This document shows, one piece after another, positions 25,402 to 34,989 of a stretch of DNA of 64,000 bases. The stretch comes from Telluribacter roseus (GTDB taxonomy: Bacteria; Bacteroidota; Bacteroidia; Cytophagales; Spirosomataceae): assembly GCF_017355915.2 (NCBI RefSeq), contig NZ_JAFEUV020000017.1, positions 1-64,000 of the forward strand. The letters are read 5' to 3'. The notes under the pieces were generated by a model. It ran no database searches. It was not told the DNA's origin and saw only the letters and a program-made list of their open reading frames with translations. The position numbers and the translations under genes were made by a program. Numbering within the stretch: the stretch's first letter is position 1; each line of letters opens with the position of its first letter.

Positions 25402-26002
25402 TGATTCATACCGTACCATTGAGTCTCCTGTAGAGGGGCTCTTTAAAGACCGGGGCAGTAAGTTTCTGGCCTTTGCTTACCCCATACGCTCTGAGCAGGA
25501 CGCCCGGGAGTACCTGGCCCAGTTGCGCGAACTGCACCCAAAAGCCAACCACCATTGCTACGCCTACCGACTGGGACTGGACCGCAACCACTACCGCGCC
25601 AACGACGACGGCGAACCCGCAGGCTCGGCCGGCCGCCCCATCCTAAACACCTTGTACTCCCAGGACCTCACTAACCTACTGGTGGTAGTAGTCCGGTACT
25701 TTGGCGGTACTTTGTTGGGTGTACCTGGCTTAATCAATGCCTACAAAACAGCAACCCTGGCCGCACTGGAGCAGGCCACGGTAGTGACACGGCACCTGTA
25801 TGACCGGTATGAGCTCACCTTCGGGTATGAAAGTATGAACGGCGTGATGCAGATTGTAAAAGAGATGGACCTGACGGTACTCGAGCAGCAGTTTGAGATA
25901 AGTTGCCTACTACGGGTGGAGGTACGCAAAACGCAGGTAGAACGCTTTGTAGAACGCGTAGGGAAAGTAGAAGGGGTAGCTTGTAAATATGTGGCAGACT
26001 AG
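25391..26002 (+). CDS. YigZ/IMPACT (UPF0029) family protein
   Basis: A 203-residue cytosolic protein of the YigZ/IMPACT family. The N-terminal domain has the family pattern VEGLFKDRGSKFLAFAYPI (about residues 14-32), NHHCYAYRLG, NDDGEPAGSAGRPIL and VVVVRYFGGTLLGVPGL (about 100-116); the C-terminal domain is the DUF1949 ferredoxin-like fold. Members bind nucleic acid or ribosome-associated factors; the bacterial role is not settled. Translation starts at GTG 25391, the only start that keeps the family N-terminus, and overlaps the MFS gene by 11 bases, indicating coupling. Confidence 0.9.
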   Translation: MLFDDSYRTIESPVEGLFKDRGSKFLAFAYPIRSEQDAREYLAQLRELHPKANHHCYAYRLGLDRNHYRANDDGEPAGSAGRPILNTLYSQDLTNLLVVVVRYFGGTLLGVPGLINAYKTATLAALEQATVVTRHLYDRYELTFGYESMNGVMQIVKEMDLTVLEQQFEISCLLRVEVRKTQVERFVERVGKVEGVACKYVAD

Positions 26003-26019
26003 CCAGGTAGTAGCTGGCA

Positions 26020-26256
26020 CTACTCCCGCAACTTATCGGCCCGGATGTCGGCGTCGTCGTAGAAGTACTCATCAAAGGTACGACCTGACGGCTCGCCGTA
26101 GCGCAGTACCGAATACACCAGCCACAGTACCAGCATAGGTGAAAGCAGGAACATGAAGGTAACGATACCCGAGGGCATACCAGCCGAGGCTCCTACTGTG
26201 TATACCAGCAGAAAGAGACTCACAAACCAAAGCGCGAAGCGGGGACTTTTCAGCAT
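26020..26256 (-). CDS. Small two-helix membrane protein of unknown function
   Basis: A 78-residue protein with two hydrophobic helices (about residues 8-27 and 31-51) and an acidic cytoplasmic tail (FDEYFYDDADIRADKLRE). The hydrophobicity pattern and sharp acidic tail favour a real gene. No motif is recognisable. It converges with the YigZ-type gene, with 17 bases between the stops. Confidence 0.6.
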   Translation of the reverse strand: MLKSPRFALWFVSLFLLVYTVGASAGMPSGIVTFMFLLSPMLVLWLVYSVLRYGEPSGRTFDEYFYDDADIRADKLRE

Positions 26257-26321
26257 ACGTATCCTGTGTTAGGTGTGTCTGTAACAACTCTGATCTACTT
26301 CTTTTTGTTGGATAAAAACAA

Positions 26322-26352
26322 ACACGGGCCGCTCCTCAGGAGCGGCCCGTGT
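26322..26352 (-). terminator. Strong terminator of the susC-susD operon
   Basis: A 14-bp perfect GC-rich stem (26322-26335 with 26339-26352) with a 3-base loop lies 23 bases after the susD stop. On the minus strand it is followed by TTGTTTTTATCC, a classic intrinsic terminator. Confidence 0.9.
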
Positions 26353-26375
26353 AGTTAGCATAAAGATGGACTGTA

Positions 26376-28100
26376 TCAGTAGCCGGGGTTCTGCTTCAGA
26401 GTTGCTTTACCCCCCATCTGTGAGTTCACGATTTCCTGCAGGGGTATGGGGTAGTACTCATGCTTACCCTTGGTGAAGGTTACCCCGTTGAAGTAGGTAC
26501 GCTTGTTCTTCTCAACCGCGTAGTAGGCATTCAGTACCTGATCGGCAATACCCCAACGTACCAGGTCAAAGAAGCGGTGGCCTTCCATAGCCAGCTCCAG
26601 ACGCGTTTCAAAACGTACCGCGGTACGGGCATTGGCAGCGTTACTAAAAGCAGGATCACCCACGGCGTATTCTTTGATTACATAGTTGGCGGCATTCTTA
26701 CCGTCGGCCGTCTTGACAAAGCCTTCCGGATTAGCCGCCCGTTTACGTACCATATTGACCAGTTCGCGGGCCCGCTCCAGATTACCCAGTTCCACCTCTG
26801 CTTCCGCCAGCATCAGCAGCACGTGCGCATAACGGATCATACGGTAGTTGTTGGCATTGAGACGAGGGTTACCCGAAAACGTATTGGTACCTACATCCGA
26901 GCGGTACATCAGGTGCTTGCGGGGAGAGTATGGTCCGCCATACGCCTGATCACGAACATACAGCTTGCCTGGGTGTACTCCCCAATCCAGGAACGGTATA
27001 CCACGGCGGCCTACGGTATGATCAAGACGCGGATCAAACTCACCCTCATCAGGAGTGAAGGGCTGATTGGACTCAATGCCCTGGTCATTCTTCACGTCCG
27101 AATTATTGAAGGTCTCAAACAGAGGCAGACCGTTCTGGGTCTTGAATGAATTGACCAGGTTCTGGGTTGGCTGATAAAATCCGCAACAGGTAGTTACCCC
27201 GCCCCCACCGTATGGGTAGTTGAGGGTAGCGCCCGCGTTTCCGTTTTCACCGCCCGGTGCTCCATCATTCACTGAGTGCTGTACCTCAAAGATTGACTCT
27301 GCATTGTTGTTGGTAACCGCCCGGAAGTTATCGCTGTAGCGCTCCATGAGCTTGTAACGTCCGCTGTTGACGATAGCATCAAACTGCGCCTTAGCCTCAG
27401 CCCACTTACGCTGATACAGATACGCTTTTCCCAGCATGGCAGCAGCGGCCCACTTGGTAGCACGCCCCTTCTGCGTCTGGGTTTCGGGAAGGTTATCCAG
27501 AGCATTCTTGAAGTCCGCCTCGATGTTTGGCCAGATGTCCTTGTCATTAGGTACCCGGGTACTGTTCAGATCATCGGGTTTGTAGGCAGCCTCGTCAATG
27601 TAAGGGACCATGTTCCACATCTTCTTAGCCTCGAAGTGGAAGTGTCCGCGCAGGAAGCGCGCCTGTGCCTTGATCTGGGTCTTTTCAGCGTCAGTCAGTT
27701 CATCGACCTGATCTACCAGCAGCAACACGTCATTGGCCCGCGCCACACCGTCATAGACGGCCTGCCATTTGCCCCGGAAGTGGTTGTTGTCGGGCAGGAT
27801 CAACTTCTGCTCAATAAGTGAGATCTCGGGCTGGTCACCGGCGATGGTACCCTTATACGCATCGTCGGAAGCTACGCTCCCGTAGATCCAGTTGTCGGCG
27901 GAGCCGTGCCATGTGGTAGTACCTGCCCCTACACCATCTACCAGCGAATAGGCTCCGGTCAGGAGATAGTTAACCCCCGCACGGTTTTTCAGGGACTCTA
28001 TGGAAAGAGCCGCTTTAGGACGGGTTTCCAGAAATTCATCACTACACGAAGTAGCCAATCCTAACATTAGGATACCCGCTATGAATGTTATCTTTTTCAT
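26376..28100 (-). CDS. SusD/RagB-type nutrient-binding outer-membrane lipoprotein
   Basis: A 574-residue surface lipoprotein that captures glycans or peptides and closes as a lid over the SusC channel. The signal peptide ends in a lipobox-like LATSC with the lipid-anchored Cys at about residue 19, followed by SDEFLETRPKAALS. The tetratricopeptide-rich SusD fold is shown by DGVARANDVLLLVDQVDEL, ARFLRGHFHFEAKKMWNMVPYIDE and WAAAAMLGKAYLYQRKWAEAKAQFDAI. The C-terminal half has NYRMIRYAHVLLMLAEAEVELGN and the closing ELAMEGHRFFDLVRWG...YYPIPLQEI typical of RagB/SusD. It is the second gene of the operon, 32 bases after susC. No enzyme gene is attached, so the ligand cannot be inferred. Confidence 0.96.
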   Translation of the reverse strand: MKKITFIAGILMLGLATSCSDEFLETRPKAALSIESLKNRAGVNYLLTGAYSLVDGVGAGTTTWHGSADNWIYGSVASDDAYKGTIAGDQPEISLIEQKLILPDNNHFRGKWQAVYDGVARANDVLLLVDQVDELTDAEKTQIKAQARFLRGHFHFEAKKMWNMVPYIDEAAYKPDDLNSTRVPNDKDIWPNIEADFKNALDNLPETQTQKGRATKWAAAAMLGKAYLYQRKWAEAKAQFDAIVNSGRYKLMERYSDNFRAVTNNNAESIFEVQHSVNDGAPGGENGNAGATLNYPYGGGGVTTCCGFYQPTQNLVNSFKTQNGLPLFETFNNSDVKNDQGIESNQPFTPDEGEFDPRLDHTVGRRGIPFLDWGVHPGKLYVRDQAYGGPYSPRKHLMYRSDVGTNTFSGNPRLNANNYRMIRYAHVLLMLAEAEVELGNLERARELVNMVRKRAANPEGFVKTADGKNAANYVIKEYAVGDPAFSNAANARTAVRFETRLELAMEGHRFFDLVRWGIADQVLNAYYAVEKNKRTYFNGVTFTKGKHEYYPIPLQEIVNSQMGGKATLKQNPGY

Positions 28101-28132
28101 TGTGTATTTCCTTTCAAGATTTTATCCACCAA

Positions 28133-31100
28133 TTAGAAACTTAGATTTAAGCCGACAAGCGTAGCACGATACGCCGGATAAGCTCCTTCATCCACACCTA
28201 TGTGACGGTCCTGATCGGTACCACCTGAGTTACGCAGGTTGATCTCAGGATCCAGACCGGTGTACTTCGTGAAAGTGAACCAGTTTTGTCCCTGAATGTA
28301 TACCGAAGCACGGCCGATTCCCCATCTTGACAGTACCTTGGCTGGTATGTCGTAGGTCAGCTGGACGTTTTTCAGACGCAGGTATGAGCCATCTTCGAGG
28401 TAGTAGGTAGAAGGCTGGCTGGATATAACGTCGTTCGAGCGCAGGATGGGCAGCTTGGCATCCGTCTTACCCGGCTCCCACGACTCATACATCATGCGCT
28501 TGCTGCGGTTACCACCGAAGGTTGGGAAGTCGGTCCAGTAGCGTACGTAGTTAAAGATCTGATTGCCCTGTACACCTTGTCCGAACAGATCCAGACGGAA
28601 GTTTTTGTAGCTGGTGCTTATGTTGATACCGTAGGTAAAGTCAGGGTGCGGACTACCGATGATGGTACGGTCAGAGGCATTGATCACGCCGTCGTTGTTT
28701 ACATCACGGAAGCGGAAGTTACCGGCTTTGTTATTAACACCACCTCCAAACTGCGTGGGCAGCGATTTACCTTCTTCGTCGGTATTGATAAATCCATCAA
28801 TCGCGTAGCCAAAGAACGAACCGATCGGGTAGCCCGCCTGGGTTACGCTCATAGCCGGCAGACGCGTAGTGAAGCCAAAGTACTGCGTAGCCGGATCGCC
28901 GGTCAGGGTAATTACCTTATTACGGTAGGTAGCTATATTACCCCCAATTGAGTACCGGAAATCGCCGTTGCGTGAGCTGCCGTTATAGTTAATGCCCAGT
29001 TCTACCCCTTTGTTCTGCATAGAACCGATGTTCTGGAAAGGTACGGTAGCTACCCCCTGCGTACGCTGCACGTCAGGTCGGAACAGCATATCAGTAGTCA
29101 GACGGTCGTACCAGTCGAAGTTGACATCCAGCTTACCTTTAAGCAATACCGCATCAAAACCAATGTCCGTAGAGGTAGTGGTTTCCCAACGGGCGTTAGG
29201 GTTAGCAAACTGGGTACGGTCGTAACCTTGTATGGCTGATGTACGGGTGCCATTCAGGTCATAGAAGTTTTGAGTAGCGTTGGTTCCGAATATACCGAAG
29301 CGGTTGTAGTTACCGATCTCCTGGTTACCAGTCTGTCCCCAGGCAGCACGCAGCTTGAAGTCATCCAGCCAGGTCAGTCCCTTCATGAAAGCTTCGTTGG
29401 ACAAACGCCAACCTACCGATATCGCCGGGAAGTAAGCTACCCGGTACTTTTCGGCGAAGCGCGAAGAGCGGTCACGGCGAAGGGTTACATCCAGCAGGTA
29501 CTTGTCATCCAGGGAGAAGTTGGCCTTGGCAAACTCCGAAGCAATACGCCAGTCTGAAGCAAAACCTGCGTTGACCGAAGTACCTGGGTTACCAGCGTCG
29601 AGGTAGCGGTTTTCGATATCGTCCGCGGCAAACCGCTGACGGCGGGCAGTAAACTGCTCAAAGAAGTTCTTGATAGATTCGGTACCTGCTACGACGTTAA
29701 AGCTTAGGCGATCGTCTATAAAGCTGGTCTTGTAGGTCAGGGTGTTGTACCAGGTCCAGGTCCAGTCATAGTTGTTGGTCTGGTCGAGCTGGTTAGCTCC
29801 GGCGTTCTCTGATGACTCAAGATCCACAGCGCGGTATACACGCTGATTGAATAGATTGTAGTCAATACCAAACTGGGTACGGGCGGTCAGATTCTTGAGG
29901 ATGTCTACCTCAGCGTAGGCATTACCAAACAGGCGCACATTGCGGCCTACGTTGTCCTTATTGCGCCATAGTTCGGCGATAGGGTTACGCGAGTTGTCCA
30001 GATCGGGTCCTGAAGTACCGGCAAAATTGCCCATGATATCACGTACCGGAATGATCGGCTGAATACGATAAGCAAATGAGATTGGGTTACCCTCGTTCTG
30101 GTTTCCACCGGTCTGGCCTACCCGCTGATCCAGTGCCACCTGGAAGTTCTCCCCTACCCGTAACCGCTTCGTTACGTTAAACTCAGTATTGGCCCGGAGC
30201 GAGTAGCGCTTGTAATAGGTATGCTGCATGATACCCTTCTGATCGAAATAGTTGAGCGACATCGCGTAGCGTCCGTTCTCATTACCACCCGATACTCCCA
30301 GCTGGTGGTTCTGGATGGGAGCCGGGTTAAACATCTCGCCAAACCAGTCGGTACCCTGCTTGTTAGCCTTGGTGATCAGGTAGCGCGAGCTGGGGTTGAA
30401 CGGGTCGTATACATAGCGGCTGGGATCCGTACGTGGATCTCCTTCCATGGCTCCGCCAGGTATAACATAATCAGGAATAACCGGAGTAGCTCCTTTACCA
30501 AACTGAGCGTTGCTGGGGTACACCAGGCCGGTCTGTCCCGGATTGGGAGTAGCTACCCCGTTAGTAAGGGTATTCAGGGCATTGATACGGGATCTCCACA
30601 GCAGGTCGGCATACTCCTGGGTATTCAGCAGGTCCAGACCGCGCCAGGCACTCTGGGTACCATAGTAGGTATCGTACGATAGCATAGGCTTACCGGCTTT
30701 TCCCTTCTTGGTAGTAATGATCACTACTCCGTTACCGGCCCGTGATCCGTAGATAGAAGCCGCCGAAGCATCTTTAAGTACCTGCATCGACTCGATGTCG
30801 TTCAGGTTGAGCGAGCTGAGGTTACCCTTGGTAGGCGTACCATCGATGATATACAGGGGAGAGTTGTCGTTGATGGTACCGAACCCCCGTATACGTACCA
30901 TGACATTACCACCGGGTGAGTTGTCGTTGGATACGTTTACACCCGCTACCCGGCCCTGCATAGCCTGCGCCAGGTTAGAAGCAGGTACTGCCAGTGCCTG
31001 CTTAACGTCAATAGAGGATACCGCTCCGGTAATGTCCCGCTTAGACTGCGTACCGTAGCCCGTTACCACTACTTCACTCAGGCTCTTGACGTCATCGTCC

Positions 31101-31402
31101 AGCGTCACATTGATCGTGCTCTGGTTACCTACAGGTACTTCTTTCTTAACGTATCCGATCGACGAAATAACCAGCACGGCATCGCTTCCCCGCACTGCTA
31201 CTGTAAACTGGCCTTCCGAGTCTGTAACCGTACCTACAGTAGTACCTTTTACCTGTACGTTGGCCCCTGGCAGACCCTGATTGTCGGATGAGGTGGTAAT
31301 CTTACCACTGACGCGGCGCTCCTGCGCGTGGGCCAGTACAGTGCTCAGCACGAGCATCAGTAGCACAGCCCATCGGACTACTAAACGTAGATTTTCTTTC
31401 AT
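28133..31402 (-). CDS. SusC/RagA-type TonB-linked outer-membrane transporter
   Basis: A 1089-residue TonB-dependent channel. The signal peptide (about residues 1-26, ...STVLAHAQ) is followed by a CarboxypepD_reg-like domain (VSGKITTSSDNQGLPGANVQVKG), the SusC-type TonB-box region SLSEVVVTGYGTQSKRDITG and the plug domain with LAQAMQGRVAGVNV and the SusC signature IRGFGTINDNSPLYIIDG. The rest is a 22-stranded barrel ending in aromatic strand ATLVGLNLSF. With the downstream SusD it imports an oligomeric nutrient using TonB energy. No sigma/anti-sigma pair or hybrid sensor is next to it. A TAGATTTG box lies about 78 bases upstream. Confidence 0.97.
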   Translation of the reverse strand: MKENLRLVVRWAVLLMLVLSTVLAHAQERRVSGKITTSSDNQGLPGANVQVKGTTVGTVTDSEGQFTVAVRGSDAVLVISSIGYVKKEVPVGNQSTINVTLDDDVKSLSEVVVTGYGTQSKRDITGAVSSIDVKQALAVPASNLAQAMQGRVAGVNVSNDNSPGGNVMVRIRGFGTINDNSPLYIIDGTPTKGNLSSLNLNDIESMQVLKDASAASIYGSRAGNGVVIITTKKGKAGKPMLSYDTYYGTQSAWRGLDLLNTQEYADLLWRSRINALNTLTNGVATPNPGQTGLVYPSNAQFGKGATPVIPDYVIPGGAMEGDPRTDPSRYVYDPFNPSSRYLITKANKQGTDWFGEMFNPAPIQNHQLGVSGGNENGRYAMSLNYFDQKGIMQHTYYKRYSLRANTEFNVTKRLRVGENFQVALDQRVGQTGGNQNEGNPISFAYRIQPIIPVRDIMGNFAGTSGPDLDNSRNPIAELWRNKDNVGRNVRLFGNAYAEVDILKNLTARTQFGIDYNLFNQRVYRAVDLESSENAGANQLDQTNNYDWTWTWYNTLTYKTSFIDDRLSFNVVAGTESIKNFFEQFTARRQRFAADDIENRYLDAGNPGTSVNAGFASDWRIASEFAKANFSLDDKYLLDVTLRRDRSSRFAEKYRVAYFPAISVGWRLSNEAFMKGLTWLDDFKLRAAWGQTGNQEIGNYNRFGIFGTNATQNFYDLNGTRTSAIQGYDRTQFANPNARWETTTSTDIGFDAVLLKGKLDVNFDWYDRLTTDMLFRPDVQRTQGVATVPFQNIGSMQNKGVELGINYNGSSRNGDFRYSIGGNIATYRNKVITLTGDPATQYFGFTTRLPAMSVTQAGYPIGSFFGYAIDGFINTDEEGKSLPTQFGGGVNNKAGNFRFRDVNNDGVINASDRTIIGSPHPDFTYGINISTSYKNFRLDLFGQGVQGNQIFNYVRYWTDFPTFGGNRSKRMMYESWEPGKTDAKLPILRSNDVISSQPSTYYLEDGSYLRLKNVQLTYDIPAKVLSRWGIGRASVYIQGQNWFTFTKYTGLDPEINLRNSGGTDQDRHIGVDEGAYPAYRATLVGLNLSF

Positions 31403-31479
31403 AGAAGATGATTGGTGATGAGTAAATGGTTATTAGAGAAAAGTATATTTAACCAAGCTATGAAAGTAGCAGGTCGAGC

Positions 31480-31487
31480 CAAATCTA
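31480..31487 (-). promoter_or_regulatory. Candidate susC -7 box TAGATTTG
   Basis: On the minus strand TAGATTTG is identical to the nrdB box and would give a leader of about 70 bases before the susC ATG at 31402. The nearest TTG is too close (10-base spacing), so an activator may be needed. Confidence 0.35.
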
Positions 31488-31543
31488 ACTAGACTTTCAA
31501 AATTTTTAATGAAGTTTTAATCTAATTTTTTCTCAGAATCATC

Positions 31544-31564
31544 ATAGTGTAAAAAAGACACTAT
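31544..31564. promoter_or_regulatory. Inverted repeat ATAGTGT-N7-ACACTAT
   Basis: A 7-bp perfect inverted repeat around an A-rich spacer, upstream of both susC and uvrA. Its right half, AGACACTAT, recurs in the inverted repeat at 31685-31700, so both may bind the same regulator. Confidence 0.35.
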
Positions 31565-31684
31565 TAGTACACACAAGGAATCCATCGGTTACTTAATCAA
31601 TATTTGTTTGTAACTTTAAGTTATTAACTACTAGTACGTTAGCCCCGCCCCTGCCTCGCAACCTTGATATAAACCATAGTTCGT

Positions 31685-31700
31685 TATAGTAGACACTATA
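31685..31700. promoter_or_regulatory. Inverted repeat TATAGT-AGAC-ACTATA
   Basis: A 6-bp perfect inverted repeat with a 4-base spacer about 290 bases before uvrA. It shares AGACACTAT with the element at 31544. Identity of any binding protein is unknown. Confidence 0.3.
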
Positions 31701-31992
31701 TTATCCCGGTCCACTTAGCCAAAAGCCATGGACCCGGGTGATGCCTCTAATGGTACAGGAAGTAAGGAGTTGCTCAGCAGCTCCTCCTGGATACAGGCCA
31801 AAGAAGGCTATAAAAAGCCGTGTAGCCTATGTGGAAAAGGCTATGGATATTTGCCGAGGCTTGTCTCCGATGAGGTAGGCAAACAATCTCGATGTGGCAG
31901 CCGTAAATACGAACCCATCCGTTATCTTTATCGTTTAACTCTAGATGGAGACGCTGGTCTTCCTCTATTTTTCAACCTACTGATTAGACGCT

Positions 31993-34830
31993 TTGAAACA
32001 GCTGAATGATATTGACCTTACGGGTTACGACCAGATAGAAGTGCAGGGAGCCCGTGAGCATAATCTTAAAAATATTGATGTAAGCTTTCCCCGCAATAAG
32101 CTCGTCGTTGTGACAGGTATCAGCGGGAGTGGTAAATCATCACTGGCATTTGATACCATCTACGCCGAAGGGCAGCGCCGCTACATGGAAAGCTTCTCGG
32201 CCTACGCCCGGGGCTTTATTGGCGAAATGGAACGCCCTGATGTGGACAAGATCAGCGGCCTGTCGCCGGTAATCAGCATTGAACAGAAGACTACCTCGCG
32301 TAACCCCCGCTCTACCGTAGGTACTGTTACCGAAATCTACGACTTTCTGCGTCTGCTGTACGCCCGCGCGGGTGAGGCCTTCTCGTACGTAACGGGGCGC
32401 CGTATGGTAAAGCAGTCGCAGGATCAGATTATTGATCAGCTACTGGCGCAGTTTGGCGGACAAAAAACTACCCTGTTGGCCCCGGTAGTAAAAGGCCGGA
32501 AAGGTCACTACCGCGAGTTGTTCGTGCAGATCGCCCGTCTGGGTTATACCAAAGTACGGGTGGACGGCGAGGTACAGGATATTGTACCCAAGATGCAGCT
32601 GGACCGCTACAAGGTACACGATATAGAAATAGTAGTAGATCGCGTCATTCCCAAAGCCGAAGACCGCTACCGCCTAAGCCAGTCCGTAGCCACGGCCATC
32701 AAGCAGGGCAAGGGTGCCATGATGGTACTGGACACTAACGGAGAGGTACACTACTTCTCCCAGAACCTGATGGACCCTGAATCAGGTATCAGCTACGACG
32801 ACCCGGCCCCCAACAGCTTTTCCTTCAACTCCCCCTACGGCTGGTGCCCTACGTGTCAGGGACTGGGTGTAGTGGAAGAAATCACCGAAGAGTCCATCAT
32901 GCCGGATCGTTCGCTCAGTATTAGCCGGGGAGGTATAGCGCCCTTGGGCGAGTACCGCGATGCTTGGATATTCAAGCAACTGGAGATCATCCTGAAGAAA
33001 TATAAGGTGGGGCTGAGTACCCCACTCGAAAAACTTCCGGCGGAGGCAATGGAGGTAATCCTGTACGGTAGTGACGAGCCTATTCCGCTCCCTTCCAAGA
33101 AGTACCCCGGTACGGAGTGGGATACCAAGTTTGATGGGATCATCAACTTTCTGAAACGTCAGCAGGAAACCGGTACCGACAAGATTCAGGACTGGCTCAA
33201 AGACTTCCTGGTCATCCGCGACTGTCCTGAGTGCCACGGCGCCCGGCTGCGTCAGGAGTCGCTGCACTTCAAGATTGATAATAAGAACGTGGCCGAGCTG
33301 GCGCAGGTAGATATCCGCGAACTGGCCGACTGGATGGTAGGCTTGGAAGACCGGCTCAGCGACCGCCAGCGGGTCATTGCCCACGAGGTACTTAAGGAAA
33401 TACGCAAGCGGATAGGCTTCCTGCTGGACGTAGGCCTGGAGTACCTGACCCTCAACCGCGCCCTGCGTACTCTTTCGGGAGGAGAAGCGCAGCGGATACG
33501 ACTCGCTACCCAGATCGGTACGCAGCTTACGGGGGTACTATACATCATGGATGAGCCGAGCATCGGGCTACACCAGCGCGACAACGTTCGCCTGATCCAG
33601 TCGCTCAAGAACCTGCGTGACCTTGGCAATACCGTACTGGTAGTAGAGCACGATAAAGATATGATGCTGGCCTCTGACTACATCGTGGATGTGGGCCCGG
33701 GTGCCGGACGCCACGGCGGACAGATTGTCGGCAGGGGCGCCCCGGAGGAGTTCCTGAAGAATGGCTCCGTCACGGCAGAGTACCTGAGCGGACGCCGTGG
33801 CATAGAGATACCGGCCGAGCGCCGCAAAGGCAATGGCAATACGCTAATCCTCAAAGGCTGTACCGGCCACAACCTCAAGAACGTGACGCTCAGGCTGCCG
33901 CTGGGTACCATGATGTGCGTGACGGGGGTAAGTGGTAGCGGTAAGTCATCGCTGATCCACGAGACACTGTTCCCAATCCTGAACCGGCACTTCTACCGGT
34001 CGCGCCGCGAGCCACTGCCTTACAAGAGCATCGAAGGACTGGAACATATCGATAAAGTCATCGAGGTAGATCAGTCGCCCATTGGCCGTACGCCACGTTC
34101 CAACCCGGCTACCTATACCAATCTGTTTACAGATATCCGTTCTCTTTTTGCCGAGCTGCCTGAGGCCAAGATTCGGGGCTACAAGCCGGGCCGTTTTTCT
34201 TTTAACGTAAAAGGGGGGCGCTGCGAGGATTGCGAAGGAGCCGGTATGAAAAAGATCGAAATGGACTTCCTGCCCGACGTGCACATTGCCTGCGAAACCT
34301 GCAAAGGCAAGCGCTTCAACCGCGAAACGCTGGAAGTACGCTTCAAGGGCAAGTCTATCGCAGATGTACTGGATATGACCGTAGAGCAGTCGCTGGAGTT
34401 CTTTGAAAACCAGCCGCGCATCCTGCGCAAGGTACAGACCCTGAACGACGTGGGCCTGGGCTACATTACCCTCGGCCAGCACGCCACTACCCTTTCGGGG
34501 GGAGAAGCCCAGCGGGTAAAGCTGGCCGAAGAGCTTTCCAAGCGCGATACCGGTAAGACGCTCTATATCCTGGATGAGCCTACTACAGGACTCCACTTCC
34601 AGGATATCTGCCACCTGCTCGATGTACTTAACAAGCTCGTCGAAAAAGGAAACACGGTACTGATCATCGAGCACAACCTGGACATCATTAAGGTTGCCGA
34701 CTATATCGTAGACATTGGCCCGGAAGGGGGCGCCCAGGGCGGCCGCGTAGTCGCCGAAGGCACTCCCGAAAAGGTAGCCAAAGCCAAGGAAAGTTTTACG
34801 GGTAAGTTCCTGCTAGAAGAGTTGAAGTAA
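31993..34830 (+). CDS. uvrA: Excinuclease ABC subunit A (UvrA)
   Basis: UvrA is the damage-recognition ATPase of nucleotide excision repair, acting as a dimer with UvrB. The 945-residue protein has two ABC modules: Walker [10 protein letters not shown] near residue 45 and GVSGSGKSS near 640; signatures [12 protein letters not shown] near 495 and [13 protein letters not shown] near 835; Walker B LYIMDEPS and [12 protein letters not shown]. Zinc-binding Cys sets are [17 protein letters not shown] and, late, CEDCEGAG...CETCKGKR. The only start that keeps the [17 protein letters not shown] beginning is TTG at 31993, so initiation on UUG is likely. Length matches the family. A terminator follows at 34835. 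Confidence 0.96.
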   Translation: MKQLNDIDLTGYDQIEVQGAREHNLKNIDVSFPRNKLVVVTGISGSGKSSLAFDTIYAEGQRRYMESFSAYARGFIGEMERPDVDKISGLSPVISIEQKTTSRNPRSTVGTVTEIYDFLRLLYARAGEAFSYVTGRRMVKQSQDQIIDQLLAQFGGQKTTLLAPVVKGRKGHYRELFVQIARLGYTKVRVDGEVQDIVPKMQLDRYKVHDIEIVVDRVIPKAEDRYRLSQSVATAIKQGKGAMMVLDTNGEVHYFSQNLMDPESGISYDDPAPNSFSFNSPYGWCPTCQGLGVVEEITEESIMPDRSLSISRGGIAPLGEYRDAWIFKQLEIILKKYKVGLSTPLEKLPAEAMEVILYGSDEPIPLPSKKYPGTEWDTKFDGIINFLKRQQETGTDKIQDWLKDFLVIRDCPECHGARLRQESLHFKIDNKNVAELAQVDIRELADWMVGLEDRLSDRQRVIAHEVLKEIRKRIGFLLDVGLEYLTLNRALRTLSGGEAQRIRLATQIGTQLTGVLYIMDEPSIGLHQRDNVRLIQSLKNLRDLGNTVLVVEHDKDMMLASDYIVDVGPGAGRHGGQIVGRGAPEEFLKNGSVTAEYLSGRRGIEIPAERRKGNGNTLILKGCTGHNLKNVTLRLPLGTMMCVTGVSGSGKSSLIHETLFPILNRHFYRSRREPLPYKSIEGLEHIDKVIEVDQSPIGRTPRSNPATYTNLFTDIRSLFAELPEAKIRGYKPGRFSFNVKGGRCEDCEGAGMKKIEMDFLPDVHIACETCKGKRFNRETLEVRFKGKSIADVLDMTVEQSLEFFENQPRILRKVQTLNDVGLGYITLGQHATTLSGGEAQRVKLAEELSKRDTGKTLYILDEPTTGLHFQDICHLLDVLNKLVEKGNTVLIIEHNLDIIKVADYIVDIGPEGGAQGGRVVAEGTPEKVAKAKESFTGKFLLEELK

Positions 34831-34834
34831 AAGC

Positions 34835-34858
34835 AGGCCGGGGGTAAATCCTCGGCCT
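34835..34858 (+). terminator. uvrA terminator
   Basis: AGGCCG (34835-34840) pairs with CGGCCT (34853-34858), extended inward by a few more pairs including one G-T, with a loop of about 6 bases, followed within a few bases by TTATTTTTAG. It lies directly after the uvrA stop. Confidence 0.7.
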
Positions 34859-34896
34859 CCTTATTTTTAGTAGATAAAGGTACCTACCCTCCCCCA

Positions 34897-34987
34897 GTGC
34901 CAGAGGCACGAACGATATTGTAGGCCCGGACGATATTGTAGCGCCAGCGGCGCGGCTAATCCTGTTGCCCCGGACGCCAGTCCGGGG
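34897..34987. repeat. Cluster of small hairpins and an 18-bp direct repeat after uvrA
   Basis: Three short inverted repeats follow each other: GTGCC-AGA-GGCAC (near 34898), GCGCC-AGC-GGCGC (near 34941) and CCCCGGAC-GCCA-GTCCGGGG (34968-34987). Between them ACGATATTGTAG occurs twice at an 18-base period (34912 and 34930). The hairpin loops share a GCCAG core. This composite unit lies between the convergent uvrA and LytTR genes and looks like a REP-type intergenic repeat. Confidence 0.65.
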
Positions 34988-34989
34988 AG

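Larger units (their letters stand above)
31403..31992. other. 590-base divergent region between susC and uvrA
   Basis: This AT-rich region holds the promoter of susC (31480-31487), two inverted repeats sharing AGACACTAT (31544-31564 and 31685-31700) and a GC-richer segment (31730-31990). A 93-codon open frame from 31728 overlaps the uvrA start and has no recognisable protein character. The uvrA promoter should also lie here, but I see no perfect consensus. Confidence 0.5.

Noticed and set aside
31728-32009. 93-codon plus-strand open frame upstream of uvrA
   Set aside because: It overlaps the uvrA start, has no recognisable domain, and its residue composition (many Ser, Gly, Lys, Arg with scattered Cys) looks like translated intergenic DNA.
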